A DNA stretch of 64,000 nucleotides from Punica granatum (Eukaryota > Streptophyta > Magnoliopsida > Myrtales > Lythraceae), in assembly GCF_007655135.1 (NCBI RefSeq), contig NC_045128.1:38391885-38455884 (forward strand), read 5' to 3'. Of the stretch, positions 23,398 through 34,954 are shown piece after piece. The position numbers were made by a program, and so were the translations under genes. Position 1 is the first letter of the stretch. Every line of letters starts with the position of its first letter. Below the pieces are notes generated by a model. It saw nothing but the letters and a program-made list of their open reading frames with translations. It was not told the DNA's origin and did no database searches.

Positions 23398-26035
23398 TCA
23401 TGTTGTTTGCTGAGCATCAGACGATAACATCAGAGCAGCCAAAAGTGCAATTGTCGCAGTTTCTACACGAAGGCGATTTGGCCCAAGGCCAATTGCAGTG
23501 GCCCCTGCTTCTGTAAGTTGCTTCAATTCTTTCGCGGTGAAATCTGCAAAATTTTAAGCGTGCCCGAAGGCAATATTCAGGCTCCGATATGCAGAAAAAA
23601 TAGCCATAAAGATGAAAGAGGAGCTCCAATATTATTAAAGCAACACTTCAATGGCAAAGTAAAGAATGAGTTCTTATACTAACCCCCTTCAGGTCCGACT
23701 ATTAATAGACCATCAGATTTGAGTTCCAATGAAGTCAGTGCACTCATAAGAGGAGGGGCTTCTGCAACGGCCAGAAATGATAGCTTTGACTGGGAAACCT
23801 ATGAAATGGAAGATATGATGCAACTCAGTCAAGGACGGTAAGCAACAAAAAGGCGAAGAAAAGAATGCAATTACAAAGAAATCATGAACCACATATATCA
23901 GCCATTGATCATTCATACTGGACTCAAATGCACATCCTCGGCTTCCCAGATTGCTTTCGCATACTGCACTAACTTCTATGAATATAGCTTACATAGCTTA
24001 AACTACACTGATGTTCAAACAACTGCAACGAAGAAGCAATTTGTTGCTTTAACAGTACAGAGATGAAAGACTCACTTTAGGTAGAACATCACTGATTTTT
24101 GTTGGAGGATGTACTACCATTTCATGCAGCCTTTGGCCTATTCACCATGAAGCCAAAAAACAAATGAAGAAACAAAAATTATATAAGTTCTCCTGCCACA
24201 CATGTAACAAAACAGAAAGGAAAAAGCATATGTTTCAGCACATATAAAGTAGCAATGAATCAACTATTCTGATACTCAACCACCCAAAGCAGAAATGTAC
24301 CAACAAACAGGCAAGATATCACATTCCAATCTATCAAGTCAGTTTTTCTGAGATGGAAAGAGGTGGTTCCTTCAACTAGAATGCACATTGACAATGTCGA
24401 AACTGGACTTACATTGCTTTGACGCAGCCAAGATAACACGTTCCAACCTATCGACTCGATTTTCTGAGATAGAAGGAGATCGTTCAGTCAACAGCGCGGT
24501 TACGCTACTAGCCCCAAGTTCCTGAGAGAGCCCAACAGAATGGGGAAAAATAATTAGAAATCTGAACTAACAGAAAAGAAAAGAGTTTTACTTACCCAGA
24601 AAAAAAAAAAAAGAAAAGAAGAGTTACAGGTCAAAATAAATAAGTTAAAATTCTAATTAGCATGTACATACGGCACATTTCTCCACAAGCCAGTCAGCTC
24701 GACCACCCTTTAATGTTCCTAGACAAAGGTAATCATCAAATTGATAAAATGATTTATCAGTGCCATAGCATGTTAGTAACACTGAAAAGTGCACTTTCTA
24801 AAAAAAATTAAAGCACTAAATTGACTGCTCAATGCTTGGAATAACTCACCTAAAGCAGCAACTACATGCCATTGGGGACTAGGAGGACTGACCAATTTTG
24901 GGTCCTCCAGAGCAACAAAGTCCACACCTGCACGGTCAATGCACTGAATGCACCCGCTCACTAAGCCTCCTTTTCCATTGAAGAGCTCTACCCTTGCATA
25001 GGGATCATGAGGAAATTCAGAGACAAAATTATTCTTGAAATTGTCCTCTCTGACACTAGGTCTACTCATTCCAAGTATATTAACAAATCTGACGTTGGTC
25101 TTGGAAAGGTGTTGTTACTGGAATTACAGGAATCAGGTGGGGAAGAAATAAGGATCCCTAACAGGTCTCATTGACTCCATGAAAAACATATAACACCCTG
25201 GATTAGCTATTAAGTAATCATGAGAGACAGGGTGCGCCCTGATGGTCAACAACTACCTCAGTGACGAAACAAATGATATTTGATCAAAAACCAACTCACG
25301 CAGCCATTAAAATGGGGGGCACACAAGGATCAAAATTATCAAGAAATATATAATAAACAAGCACTCCCCCAACAAAGTGATCCTCTGACGTAGGTACAAG
25401 AGTAGGCGAGTTGCAAGTGACAACAAGAGGACTCAAGAATAAGTCTATATCTTCATGAAGCGACACAGACACAGACAAGATGCACCAGAGAAGACTAAGA
25501 ATAGGAGTCATAAGCACAGGAACCACATTCTTAAGTCCTTCTAATCAAGCAAAATTCCTGCCGGAATTACCTGTCATTTGTTGTTAATCTTAAGACTCTG
25601 GTCATATGAAAGAACTCATCACCTTGCACACGGACCACTCCACCCTGCATTTTCATCCAAAGAAGAGAAACCACATTGACATTCACTCGAAGATTTTTCA
25701 AGTCGGAAACTATGAAATCAGAGGAATAAACCGAACCGGTGAAGTGATAAAGAAGAAAAATGCAGCAAAAAGAACACTTTTTTTCTTATCATACGAGGAA
25801 GAGATATCTCCAGAATTCAATATAAGTGCAGCTAGAGAAGCTCAGACAGAGAGCGAGAGAGTGCCTTAGAACGAGGGAGAACTTCGGAGAAGAAGCGAGG
25901 GAGACCACCGCGAGACTGGTCCCATAAATCCGATGAGCTCGAGAATGCTCGAACTGGGAGCGTCCTTGAGCTGAACCGCCGCCAACAGTCGGCAATAGCT
26001 GCCAGACGAGGCCGTATGGGCGGGAGAACTTGCAT
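23398..26035 (-). CDS. RsmE-type 16S rRNA m3U methyltransferase, organelle-targeted, 8 exons
   Basis: Exons: 26035-25865, 25644-25571, 24992-24850, 24718-24672, 24521-24413, 24137-24076, 23789-23684, 23543-23398. Joined they give 286 codons including the stop (285 aa). Residues 1-40 are rich in Arg/Ser with few acids, a plastid or mitochondrial targeting leader. Next come RGGLPRFFSEVLP and GGVVRVQGDEFFHMTRVLRL (PUA-like RsmE N-domain), VELFNGKGG, PQWHVVAALGTLKGGRADW, then TERS, and the SPOUT-fold cofactor site GPEGDFT (residues 234-240) and NRLRVETAT (260-268). These match bacterial RsmE, which methylates N3 of U1498 in 16S rRNA; the plant enzyme presumably modifies organellar small-subunit rRNA. 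All introns but the first are GT-AG. The junction after exon 1 fits only if AAG|GCACTC is used as a GC donor; no GT donor keeps the frame. Confidence 0.88.
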
Positions 26036-27102
26036 CTGAGACTCGAATCACGAGATTCTAGAGCTGAATTTCAGTTTCTCCGTACTTTCTCCCACTTGGG
26101 CTCGGCCGGGAAGCTCTTGCGGCACGGATTTTCCCGGGGAGTTGAACCCTGCAACGGTGACGGCGCGCTCCCCGGCGGCCGACTTATGGAAATGGAACTT
26201 CTTTGGGCGGAAGCTGAAAGAGCTTAACGCTGTCGTTTCATGGCTTTTCTTTCTCTCTGTATTTTTTTCCCCTTTTGGGATAAGTATTTGATGTTACGAG
26301 TACCATGGTATCCGGAAATACAACGAACCTCAGTTAATCCAGTTTGAGCCGACTCAGCCAAATAGGAATTAAACTCTTCCGGCATATATTTTCTTCATTC
26401 ACGTGACTCGAGCTCGAAATTTTACTTCGTCGAGCAATTTAAATCGATCTATGTGAGTTGCCTTATTTCCCTTATCGCTCTTTGACATTTACGGCGGACT
26501 ATTTCTTCACAATATCGATTAAATTAAGAAAAATAATTGAATGAGAAAGAAAGTGTAGTACGAATTACAATATATTTTTTTTCTTGTGAAAATTAAGAAG
26601 TTTTTTAAGTGATTTCACCTTCGATTTTAATAAGTTTAATTTTAGTCTAATTTTAGGTAAGTATTGTATTAAAAGTATTTCTCGACACTACGCTTTTACA
26701 ATTCCTTTCCTTTCTAGATATTATAATCTACTTCGTTTTATTTCAAACTTTTCACGACGTAATCCTATTCGATTGAGTAATTTAATGAACAAACTTCACC
26801 GTATCATTTTACCAAAAAAAATTATGGGAAAAAAAAAAGAATATATGTTGCAGCGATAACGAAAGTTCATTCACTAAAAAGCATTAGCGGGCCTAACAAC
26901 AAAATCGTTGGAGGGAATGGCCCTTTCCCTCTCCCTCCTTTTTTCCTAATTACAAACGATTCGACAGTCATTTCTCCGCTTCATTGAGGGCATATTTACA
27001 AAACTACTAAGTTCCTCGAGGGCAACACCGTCATTTCACAAAAGAAAACATCCTCCCTTAAGCATTTTAGCAAACACTTTGACTTCGCGGCTACTGGCCA
27101 CT
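26036..27102. other. Intergenic stretch between RsmE and the EVE-domain gene
   Basis: No gene recognised. It contains the 5' flank of the RsmE gene and the 3' flank of the gene ending at 27103, both on the minus strand. Confidence 0.35.
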
Positions 27103-27687
27103 TCACTCCGCCTCCCCATCGCGGCTGACCTCCCGCCCGTCCCCTTCGTAGCCGCCGCCCATCTCGCAGATCCGCTCCCACACTTCCGGCAACACGGGCA
27201 CCACCGACAGCCTGGGCTGCTTCAGGAGCTGGAAACCCCCCTTCCTCAGCCCCTCGTCCCGCTTCAGCTCCTCCAACTCTACGGGACGCCTCATCTCCCC
27301 CACCGCCCTCACGTCCACGGCCCCTCCTCCCACTTCCGCGTCCTGGTACCACTCGCGGGTGACCGTCACGACGCCCACGATGCGGCGGGACTTCTGGCCG
27401 GAGTGGTAGAAGAAGCAGAGGTCGTCGAGGGACATGGCCTTGAGGTTGTTCTGAGCCTGCCTGTTCCGGACGCCATCCCACTTGGTAGCGCCGCCGTTGG
27501 CCGCCTGGTCCTCCCACGACCACTCCCCGGGCTCGGTCTTCAGGAGCCAGTACTGCTTGTCCTTGGCCTTCTTGCCCATTCCGGCCGGTGCGCGGAGGAG
27601 ACGAATTTTGCTTGGGGGCTGAGGATTTTGGGTTTTGGGGAGGCGGAGAGGAGGGGAAGAGGGAGGAAGCTTAGGTAGGGAGTTCAT
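27103..27687 (-). CDS. THYN1: EVE-domain protein, thymocyte nuclear protein 1 (THYN1) homologue
   Basis: Intronless 194-codon frame. After a Pro/Ser-rich leader (residues 1-36) an alternative start, Met37, precedes KKAKDKQ. The EVE domain runs from about residue 46 (YWLLKTEPGEWSWEDQ), through NGGATKWDGVRNRQAQNNL and LCFFYHSGQKSRRIVGVV, to QPRLSVVPV near residue 165. These are the signature blocks of THYN1/EVE proteins, a PUA-like fold related to YTH that binds modified bases in DNA or RNA. The N-terminal leader could be an organellar signal or untranslated sequence; Met37 would leave a soluble protein. The coding sequence is very GC-rich against AT-rich flanks, typical for an intronless plant gene of this kind. 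Confidence 0.9.
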   Translation of the reverse strand: MNSLPKLPPSSPPLRLPKTQNPQPPSKIRLLRAPAGMGKKAKDKQYWLLKTEPGEWSWEDQAANGGATKWDGVRNRQAQNNLKAMSLDDLCFFYHSGQKSRRIVGVVTVTREWYQDAEVGGGAVDVRAVGEMRRPVELEELKRDEGLRKGGFQLLKQPRLSVVPVLPEVWERICEMGGGYEGDGREVSRDGEAE

Positions 27688-28044
27688 TAATGGCGGGAAA
27701 CTAGAAGGATTTTCCCGCCAAATAACAGCCCGTTAATAATTATGCTTAGCAAAAAATTCCATTCACATATAGAAGATTACATTAAATAATCTCTTTTTTC
27801 CCCCTTTATGTGGAACAAATCGCTTCGATTTCAATAACGAGTTTGTGTCATTCCGAGTTGATCATATTCCTCCCTCAGCCTTTACATCGGATTAAATTCG
27901 TCTTATATGAAGTATTTGAAAACCGAAGCTGGATGAAGAGTTTTCATGTAGAATGAGACGATATTATTCCGAGTAAAGAAGCTTGCACAAAATTTGCTTG
28001 CTAATCGACTACATTTGGTTAGGATAACAAAAAATGTGGACTTT

Positions 28045-28348
28045 ATTTGGTTTTGAAATAATAATTTTACTATACTCAATCCTACTTTATATTTTCCTTC
28101 ATTCAACAATATAATCATTACTTTTTTATATTTTTTTCTCTAATTTAATAATAATTTCTCTCACATATTTTTTTTAACCATTATTATAACTAACTCCTTT
28201 ATACTAAAATTTCTCATATCATTATTTTTTCATTTTTCTCTAATTTTATAATAAATCATCTCATATATTTTTTCTTAACAATTATTATAACTATTTTAAA
28301 ACAATAAATTTCCTCAACTAATAATAATTCTACTCCGAAACCAAACGT
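28045..28348. mobile_element. AT-rich MITE-like element
   Basis: The segment begins TTTGGTTTTGAAATAATAATTTTACTA and ends with the imperfect inverse (AATAATAATTCTACTCCGAAACCAAACG), about 25-base terminal inverted repeats around a very AT-rich interior. The interior has two diverged copies of a TCTCTAATTT-ATAATAA...CATATATTTTTT-TTAAC-ATTATTATAACTA segment. No clean target duplication seen; boundaries approximate. Confidence 0.45.
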
Positions 28349-29609
28349 AAATGCAGTTATTAAGTTACTTCTGTTAAAAAAATCCTAAGAAACTCTACGC
28401 CCTTTTATACCTATGATTCAATTTCTTATATAATTGAAATTTTGTCATTAACAATCATCTGCTCATTCAACTAATAACTAAAGTCTAGTAAAAGCAGTAA
28501 TCATTTCGAGGACCATAAATCAACCACTTAACATTTTAATGCTATGTACCATCTAAGTTTTTTTAGTGCCCAAGGTCAAATGGTCACTCAAAGTCCCATT
28601 ATTACATGCTGAATGTATCGGATACATATTTGAAGAATGTTCAAAGTTCGTTATCATTGTGATGAATAATAGTATGAATACAACTCAAAGGTCTTCAATT
28701 AGAAAACGGTGCAACTTGAACTCAACCCATCACTGTCAACTCCAACTCATTGTTGATTATGATGCTCATCTTGTATTCACCCAAATATTACTATGTATTT
28801 TGTGTTTATAAGTTTAAATATCATATAGGGATATGGATCACGAGACCTAATGTGCTCCGATTAAACTAAACTACAAGGAAAAGTACCAAGGGCGACCTTT
28901 TTTAGGCGACGCTTTCAAAAGTGTCGTAAAAGGTACGACAAATGTACTTTGGGCGACGCTTTCAAAAAGCGTCACCATAGATCCTACCTGCTGTCACAAA
29001 AAAGTCAGCATATGGGTGTCTAAAGCAATGCTTCCCAAAAACATCGACATAGGGGAGATTTATGGTGACGCTTTAAAAAAATTGAATATATGAGGTCTAT
29101 GGCGATGCTTTGAAAATCGTCGGCCAAGAGTACTTTTGCAGACACATGGAGGCGTCACCTAAGGTAACCTTATGGTGACGCTTTCTTAAAACGTCGATAA
29201 AAAAGGGTCCTTGACAACGGTTTTGAAAGCATCACCATTGGGGGTACCTTGGGCGACGCTTGGAAGGATCACCTAAGGTACCCGAGCCAACCCTTTCAAA
29301 AGTGTCGCATAAGGCACCCATTTGCTTGTGCATTTTAGAAGTTGGTAGCTACTGACAACAAGCTGGTAACTTGTTGATAGTAGCTTATATAAATGAGTAG
29401 GACCTCTAGTTAGATCTACCGACAAATTGCCAACATGCTATCGGTGCTCCAAAAAAGTATTATGTGTGTTAAAAGAATTTTAAAAAATCGTTCGTATTAC
29501 GTAATACAATCGATTTTTTGAGTATGGATATACCCATACTCGTATCCATCTTTTTGCAGAGAATCCAGTCGATGACGTACTTCACAAGTAGCTTGTCTCA
29601 AGTATTATG

Positions 29610-29815
29610 TCCCGAGGAATATTCCTCTTAACATCGAATCGATTCCCTCGAAATGGGTGTTAGAATAATTCATAATATATACATACATACACACAAACAT
29701 ATATGAGCGTGTAATACATATATACATGTACACATAACTAGAATACAGATCATAAAAAATACTACTTTTAAGAATATTTGATGGATACTAGAAAATAAAT
29801 ATGAAAGTTGATAAA
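29610..29815. repeat. Direct duplication inside the CACTA-like element, copy 1
   Basis: About 200-240 bases recur about 970 bases downstream at 30585-30835. Shared landmarks are CCTCTTAACATCG, ATTCCC-CGAAATGGG, GAGCGTGTAATA, ATACTACTTTTAAG and TGATGGATACTA in the same order. Confidence 0.5.
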
Positions 29816-30584
29816 GTAATTATTCTTGTGTTGTCGGGCTATCAAGGGCAAAGTTTTGTTTTCAATCACTTATATAAAAGAGCGAATTAAATTTACTAAC
29901 AACATATCGTCAATATGTTGTCACATGTCCCCTTTATTTGCTTTGAGTCGAGTCGAATCGCAAATAAGTAATGAGTAGTTTGTGTCACTTGAACATATTT
30001 GATATTTCATTCAAGTTCAAGCTCAAGCTCAATCGCTTATATAGTTGTTAAAAATACGATAATTGAGATTGGCGGAACCGAGCAACGGAGGATATTGCAC
30101 TGGTTGAGGGTTGATCGCTTGAACACGTGAAATTGAGTTAAGGTTTTGAATGGATTCGGTATTTTTTTTTTTTCCCATATTACTCATATTATCGAGTGCT
30201 TCGGTTGAGTTGACTTGATGACTTTGTTCAAATGCTTCCGAGGTATTATAACCATTCGGTAATGAATGATTGACTTTAAGTCTTATTGGATGCCTGTAAC
30301 TTTTAAAACAAGTGGCAAATATATGTCATGTAAGCACATGCCTTGAAGGGTGTAACATGATAATGTTGGTGGGAAAGATACATTGAAGAAAATCAATCGA
30401 ATTTTGTAGTTATATTAAGATTTTTTATTCCTTACAATATGATTTATGGTTTAAGGAGAAAGAATGCATTTTTGCGTTTGTCGCCATCTACGGACTTAAC
30501 ATGTTGAGGCTTCGATTGGGTCAAAATACGTTCGGAATCGAAATTAGAATGCTTAATTCTAATTGTCAATATTTAGTTTGAGGG

Positions 30585-30693
30585 AAATCGAAATTCCATT
30601 CCCCTTAACATCGGAACCAATTCCCCCAAAATGGGGAATGAGAATTATTATAATTATACGTATTATATATATACATTACAGGTACTTTTTGTT

Positions 30694-30733
<40 letters not shown>

Positions 30734-30835
30734 CGTGTAATATTATAATATATATACAAGAATACTGATTGTAAAAACAATATATTAATATATACAATAC
30801 TACTTTTAAGGATATATGATGGATACTACAAATAT
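30585..30835. repeat. Direct duplication inside the CACTA-like element, copy 2
   Basis: Second copy of the segment at 29610-29815, enlarged by a (TA)n microsatellite at about 30696-30730. Confidence 0.5.
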
Positions 30836-31288
30836 AAATTTATTTTTTTATAAAAATTATTCAAAGTGTTTAAAAGATAAAAAATGTACTAATTAAAAGA
30901 AATAAAAATTTGTTAATAAGTATCAATATAATTAAATGTAGAAGATCGACGAATGTGGAAGGATAGCATAGATGGTAACACGCGTGGGCGCTCGGGGGGA
31001 CAACTCAAGTTTGATTCTCACAATGCACAGGTCTATGGGGAATTCTTCGACAGGGAGGTGGAGAGCACATTCTCCCGTCATGTGGAGCGCAACCGCTCGG
31101 GCCTGTGCACTGAAAAACGTCGCCATAGGGGGGGGTCTAGGGCGAAGTTTTCAGAAAACTTCGCAAGGACTTCAAATGACTGGACAAGCGGGAACGTTTT
31201 TCGAAAATGTCGCGAACCCTATGGTGATGGAAAAAAGAGTCACCCCAGGTTCGAAAAACCATCGTCCTATGTCATGTTTTTAGTAGTA

Positions 31289-33849
31289 TAAGTTTGAGCA
31301 TAGTCAATTTATTAAAGAATAAAACTCAATATTTATAAAATTCGAACTCGATATCTTATATAAAGGAATATAAATTGTATCGTCTTATTATGCATGTCTT
31401 ATTGTCAATATCCCACTAACAATTATCGCAAATATTAGTGAAAATTCAGAAAAAGAGAATCAAATTCATAACCATTGTGTGTAGACAACTAATATATCAC
31501 ATCAACCTTATTTGTGCATGGACTTCTAAATTCTAATTTGCAGTTGGAGGATGTCATAAAATATTAATGGGTTCCTACTCATATATGCTGTCCCTTCTTG
31601 TCGTGGTCCCCCATTTTCACTGAGATTGTTCATCATCAAGCACATAAGCAACGTCATCCGTATGCCCCGTAAGATCTCTCATGTTCGTACAGTGTTTCTT
31701 TGTTCTTATCTTATGTGTTAATTGTTATAATGGAGCTTCTTTTAATCTCTATATATATTTAAAATTGGCATGAACTAATCTGACATCTGTTTTGTTTTTC
31801 GACTTAATTCACAAGAAATAATATTAATAAATAGGTCGTCTAACAATTATGCGTGAAGAAAAATGGAAAATCTCAATCACAATAAAAAAAAAAGGAGGAA
31901 GAAAAGCTTAAAAAATGTAAAATAATAACTAAATCAAAGACTCCACTGTCTCCCGATTTTGTTAATCAGTCTGCAAAATTGTTTGATTTTTCTCTGATGA
32001 ACATTTTCTTATATTATTTGACACCGTGATATATATGATCACACTATACACAGATTTAAACGAATTTGGCTGTCATTGATCATTATTTTAGGGGGAACAT
32101 CAGGAGAGCATAATTGATTGCAATGCACATGCTCAAGCAAAATTTTCATTGTTCCATTCAACAAATACCTTCGAAGTTGACGAGAAGGAATAAATATAAA
32201 AGATCAATTAATAATATAAGCAGATAGGAATTACATTTTGAATCTCCATTAGCTGTTTGGGATCAGGGCCCGTCGTTGACCATGCCAAATGCACACGTAA
32301 AAATCTAAAAAGTTAAAAAAATAATCACAAATCAATTATAATTTATTATAATATGTAAAAACTGGAGAGGGATATAAGCCATGCACGGCACCACTTTTTT
32401 TGCAAATTTGAGCTCGTAATTGTTGCTTAGAGAATTTAATATCAATAATGAAATTATGATCATTTTTAATAATTATATTGCAAAAAAACTTCTCGAGTTC
32501 TAAGAATATTAAATATTTTCTCAAGAAATTGAAGAATTTTATCAATTCACGAATATATGTTCAAAACAGTCTTTTAAAAAGAAGTTTTTCGATAAATTAG
32601 TAGGTTTTTCTACCTAGCTAGTTATACCATAATATATATATTTTTTTTGCTGCTTGGAATACCATAAATTTGTGGGGAGATTGGAATTTCAGATGCTGCA
32701 TGAAATATAAAGTCGTATAGAATCTTTCTGACTTCCTCCAAGACCTAGCAAAATGAAATTTATAAAAACGAAATAAATAAATATTTTATGAGCTAAGCAA
32801 ACCATATGAATTACGTAAGATGCATGCGATGAGTGCTTTATGCATCGACCAGGCTACATATATAAAGATATATACAGATAAATTAATTAATTGCAATTTG
32901 ACTTCGATTTTATAGCCAAAAAGACATTTTTTTTTCCATTGGAACAGAAAGAGACAAAATTACGGAAAATAGTTGGTTTGGTTAAAATCCAATCAGATAT
33001 ATATGACTGGTTAACCTCTTCAAAATTATATGCCTAATATTTATTGGCAAACTAGCATTTCTTTTTTTAAGGTAATCTTCATGACATGGATATTTATGTA
33101 TAAAAAAGAAATGTCAACTTCATCTAAGTTATACATATACGAAAACTAATTTTTTTTGGGGAGATATACAGAATATTTTTCTATTAAGGGATTAGAAGAG
33201 AATATAATTAGCTTTCATTGTGTTTTAGGTGGACACGCTACATGTAAATTAAGCATGTGACAACATATAATTTGTCCATTGCGCTCAAGCTTGCATGGCG
33301 TTGTCTTAGATATACTTGTGATAATGATCACGTTAGACCTTTACTAGAAAATTTAATAATAATATTCCTTGTTGAGTTTATGCTAGAAACTTTTCACCCT
33401 AACTTTGCAAGGCCAAGAGTTGTAGTTTGACTTTATATGTTAACTTCGAACAAAAGAAGGCTAGAGTTCTAGAAGCAACACGATCTCGCATTACTTAGGT
33501 TCATATGAACTCATATCATTCCATAGCTATAACAATATAACACGAAAAGTTCGATAATACAAACATATATGTAATACCATTAATTTTTCATGAACCGATA
33601 CATGCGAAACTCATACGTGTGAGACCTTCAAAATGTGACAGGTATCACGTATATGAATGTATTACAGACTTCCCCAGATCCAATAGCGCCTGACGAAAAG
33701 CGGAGAAAATATACTTGCTCTAGTAAAATCTCAGTGAACAGATTCTGATATAGACGAACCAGTGAAACTCTATATTTTGTATATATGAAAAGTAAAAAAT
33801 ATAGAAAAAAAAGTGTACCACAAATTTATTTTCCTAGAGTATATATCTA
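31289..33849. other. Gene-poor AT-rich stretch
   Basis: No gene recognised on either strand; AT-rich, with short open frames only. Confidence 0.4.
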
Positions 33850-34825
33850 TTAATGCTTCTGTTTCTGGGTGTAGAGGTAATCAATGTGAGCTGCAAGTGT
33901 CCTTCTCATCAAGCATTCATCTTCTCCAATTCCCTCACATGAGTCATCGATCTCCATAGCCTTCTCATTTTCAACACCCTGCGGAATTTCCAACACCACG
34001 CACATGTGAAAAACATCAATATATATGTATTATATCTTCTTGCACGAAGTAATAACAAAACACGGTATGAGTTAATTTCGACAAAATAGACGTTTCTGGT
34101 TATTATTATCTTTAATTTGTTTTCGGGTGTGCTATGCGCTACGGTAGACCCCATTGTTTTTTACCTCGTCGTTTCATTTTTTAGGATGTCTCGCTTTCCA
34201 ATTCTGTAAAAATGGAAAATAATTTGGGCAAGAAATGGTTTTATCATATGAATGATTACGATTTACGAGCCCTTTCGTCAAATCCAGTTGCAGGAACAAA
34301 TTAAGTGAAATGGAAAACACCGTACGAGTTAACAATCATCAATAGAAGGCGTCTTTTGATACATTAAACTTTTCTGGCTTTATTGTCCTTTTTTCTCATG
34401 TTTGGTACGTGGGCGTAAGTAGAGCTCGTTGTTTTCATCTTTCTTTCGGGATATCGAACAACTTTTCGAGTATTTCTCGTTTTTCATTTCTGGTAAAAAC
34501 AGAAAGAACTGGGAAAAGAATGGTTGTATCATATGGATGATTGCGAGTCTTTTCGTTCCATTTCACAATCACAAATTCTTTGTGGGAACAATTAATATAT
34601 ACTAACATCAATGTTATCCCAAATAGCTACGCGCTCATAAAACACGTTCTCTTTTCTATAACCGGGTTTTTGAGTGAAAAGACGAATTGCGATCATCGGA
34701 AATCAACATACCTCGTGCTGAGAATCGACTTCACGGAAAGCAGGTTCGGGTCGGGACGCAGCATGGGATATGGTGGAGAAGAGGATGAGAGCAACCATGA
34801 AGAAGGTGATAAGCTTCGGAAACAT
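33850..34825 (-). CDS. PSK: Phytosulfokine (PSK) precursor with variant pentapeptide
   Basis: Two exons, 34825-34712 and 33978-33850, join in phase to 80 codons plus stop, the usual PSK precursor size. Exon 1 encodes a signal peptide (MFPKLITFFMVALILFSTIS, then HAASRP). Exon 2 encodes an acidic spacer and then the conserved PSK domain: CEGIGEDECLMRRTLAAHIDYLYTQ followed by a basic tail. The precursor is secreted, its tyrosines are sulfated by TPST in the Golgi, and a subtilase releases the pentapeptide, which is read by PSKR receptor kinases in growth and wound or immune signalling. The Asp before the first Tyr, needed for sulfation, is present. The pentapeptide reads YLYTQ (TAC CTC TAC ACC CAG) instead of YIYTQ, and the preceding residues read HI where HL is usual. 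A TATA motif lies about 95 bases upstream. The intron holds a ~280-bp tandem duplication. Confidence 0.92.
34055..34620. repeat. Tandem duplication in the PSK intron, ~280-bp unit
   Basis: Two diverged copies. Matching landmarks: TTTCTGG at 34093 and 34370; AATGGTT(T/G)TATCATATG(A/G)ATGATT at 34233 and 34519; AACAC(G/C)GTA(T/C)GAGTTAA before each. Confidence 0.5.
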
Positions 34826-34919
34826 CTCTTTTAGCTTTGCTCTCTCTTTCTCTCTCTCTAGAATTGCTACGGCAGACGCAGATAGAGTTTGACGAAGAGA
34901 AAGGGCGACTTGGTAGTCA

Positions 34920-34928
34920 AATATATAG
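34920..34928 (-). promoter_or_regulatory. Possible TATA box of the PSK gene
   Basis: CTATATATT on the minus strand about 95 bases upstream of the start codon at 34825, a normal distance for a short leader. Confidence 0.45.
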
Positions 34929-34954
34929 AGAGATTGAGATAGAGGAAACTTCAT

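Larger units (their letters stand above)
28869..31288. mobile_element. CACTA-like DNA transposon, non-autonomous
   Basis: The left end AACTACAAGGAAAAG resembles the CACTACAAGAAAA terminus of CACTA (En/Spm) elements; the right end GTTTTTAGTAGT is its diverged inverse. Both ends carry the clustered subterminal repeats typical of the group: GGCGACGCTTTCAAAAGCGTC-like units at about 28900-29310 and GAAAACTTCGC/GAAAAACGTCGCC units at about 31110-31260, in both orientations. No transposase frame is visible. The 3-base target duplication is not preserved (CTA left, TAA right under the best ends). The interior contains a direct duplication and (TA)n tracts. Open frames at the right end (30953-31291) are an effect of the subterminal repeats. 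Confidence 0.55.

Noticed and set aside
26996..27523. 175-codon minus-strand Gly/Arg-rich frame
   Set aside because: Out-of-frame reading of the same EVE-domain gene with biased composition.
27079..27678. 199-codon plus-strand frame opposite the EVE-domain gene
   Set aside because: Antisense shadow of a GC-rich coding sequence; no domain, while the minus strand matches THYN1 along its length.
30953..31291. Two overlapping plus-strand frames of over 100 codons
   Set aside because: Explained by the subterminal repeats of the CACTA-like element; no protein family resemblance.
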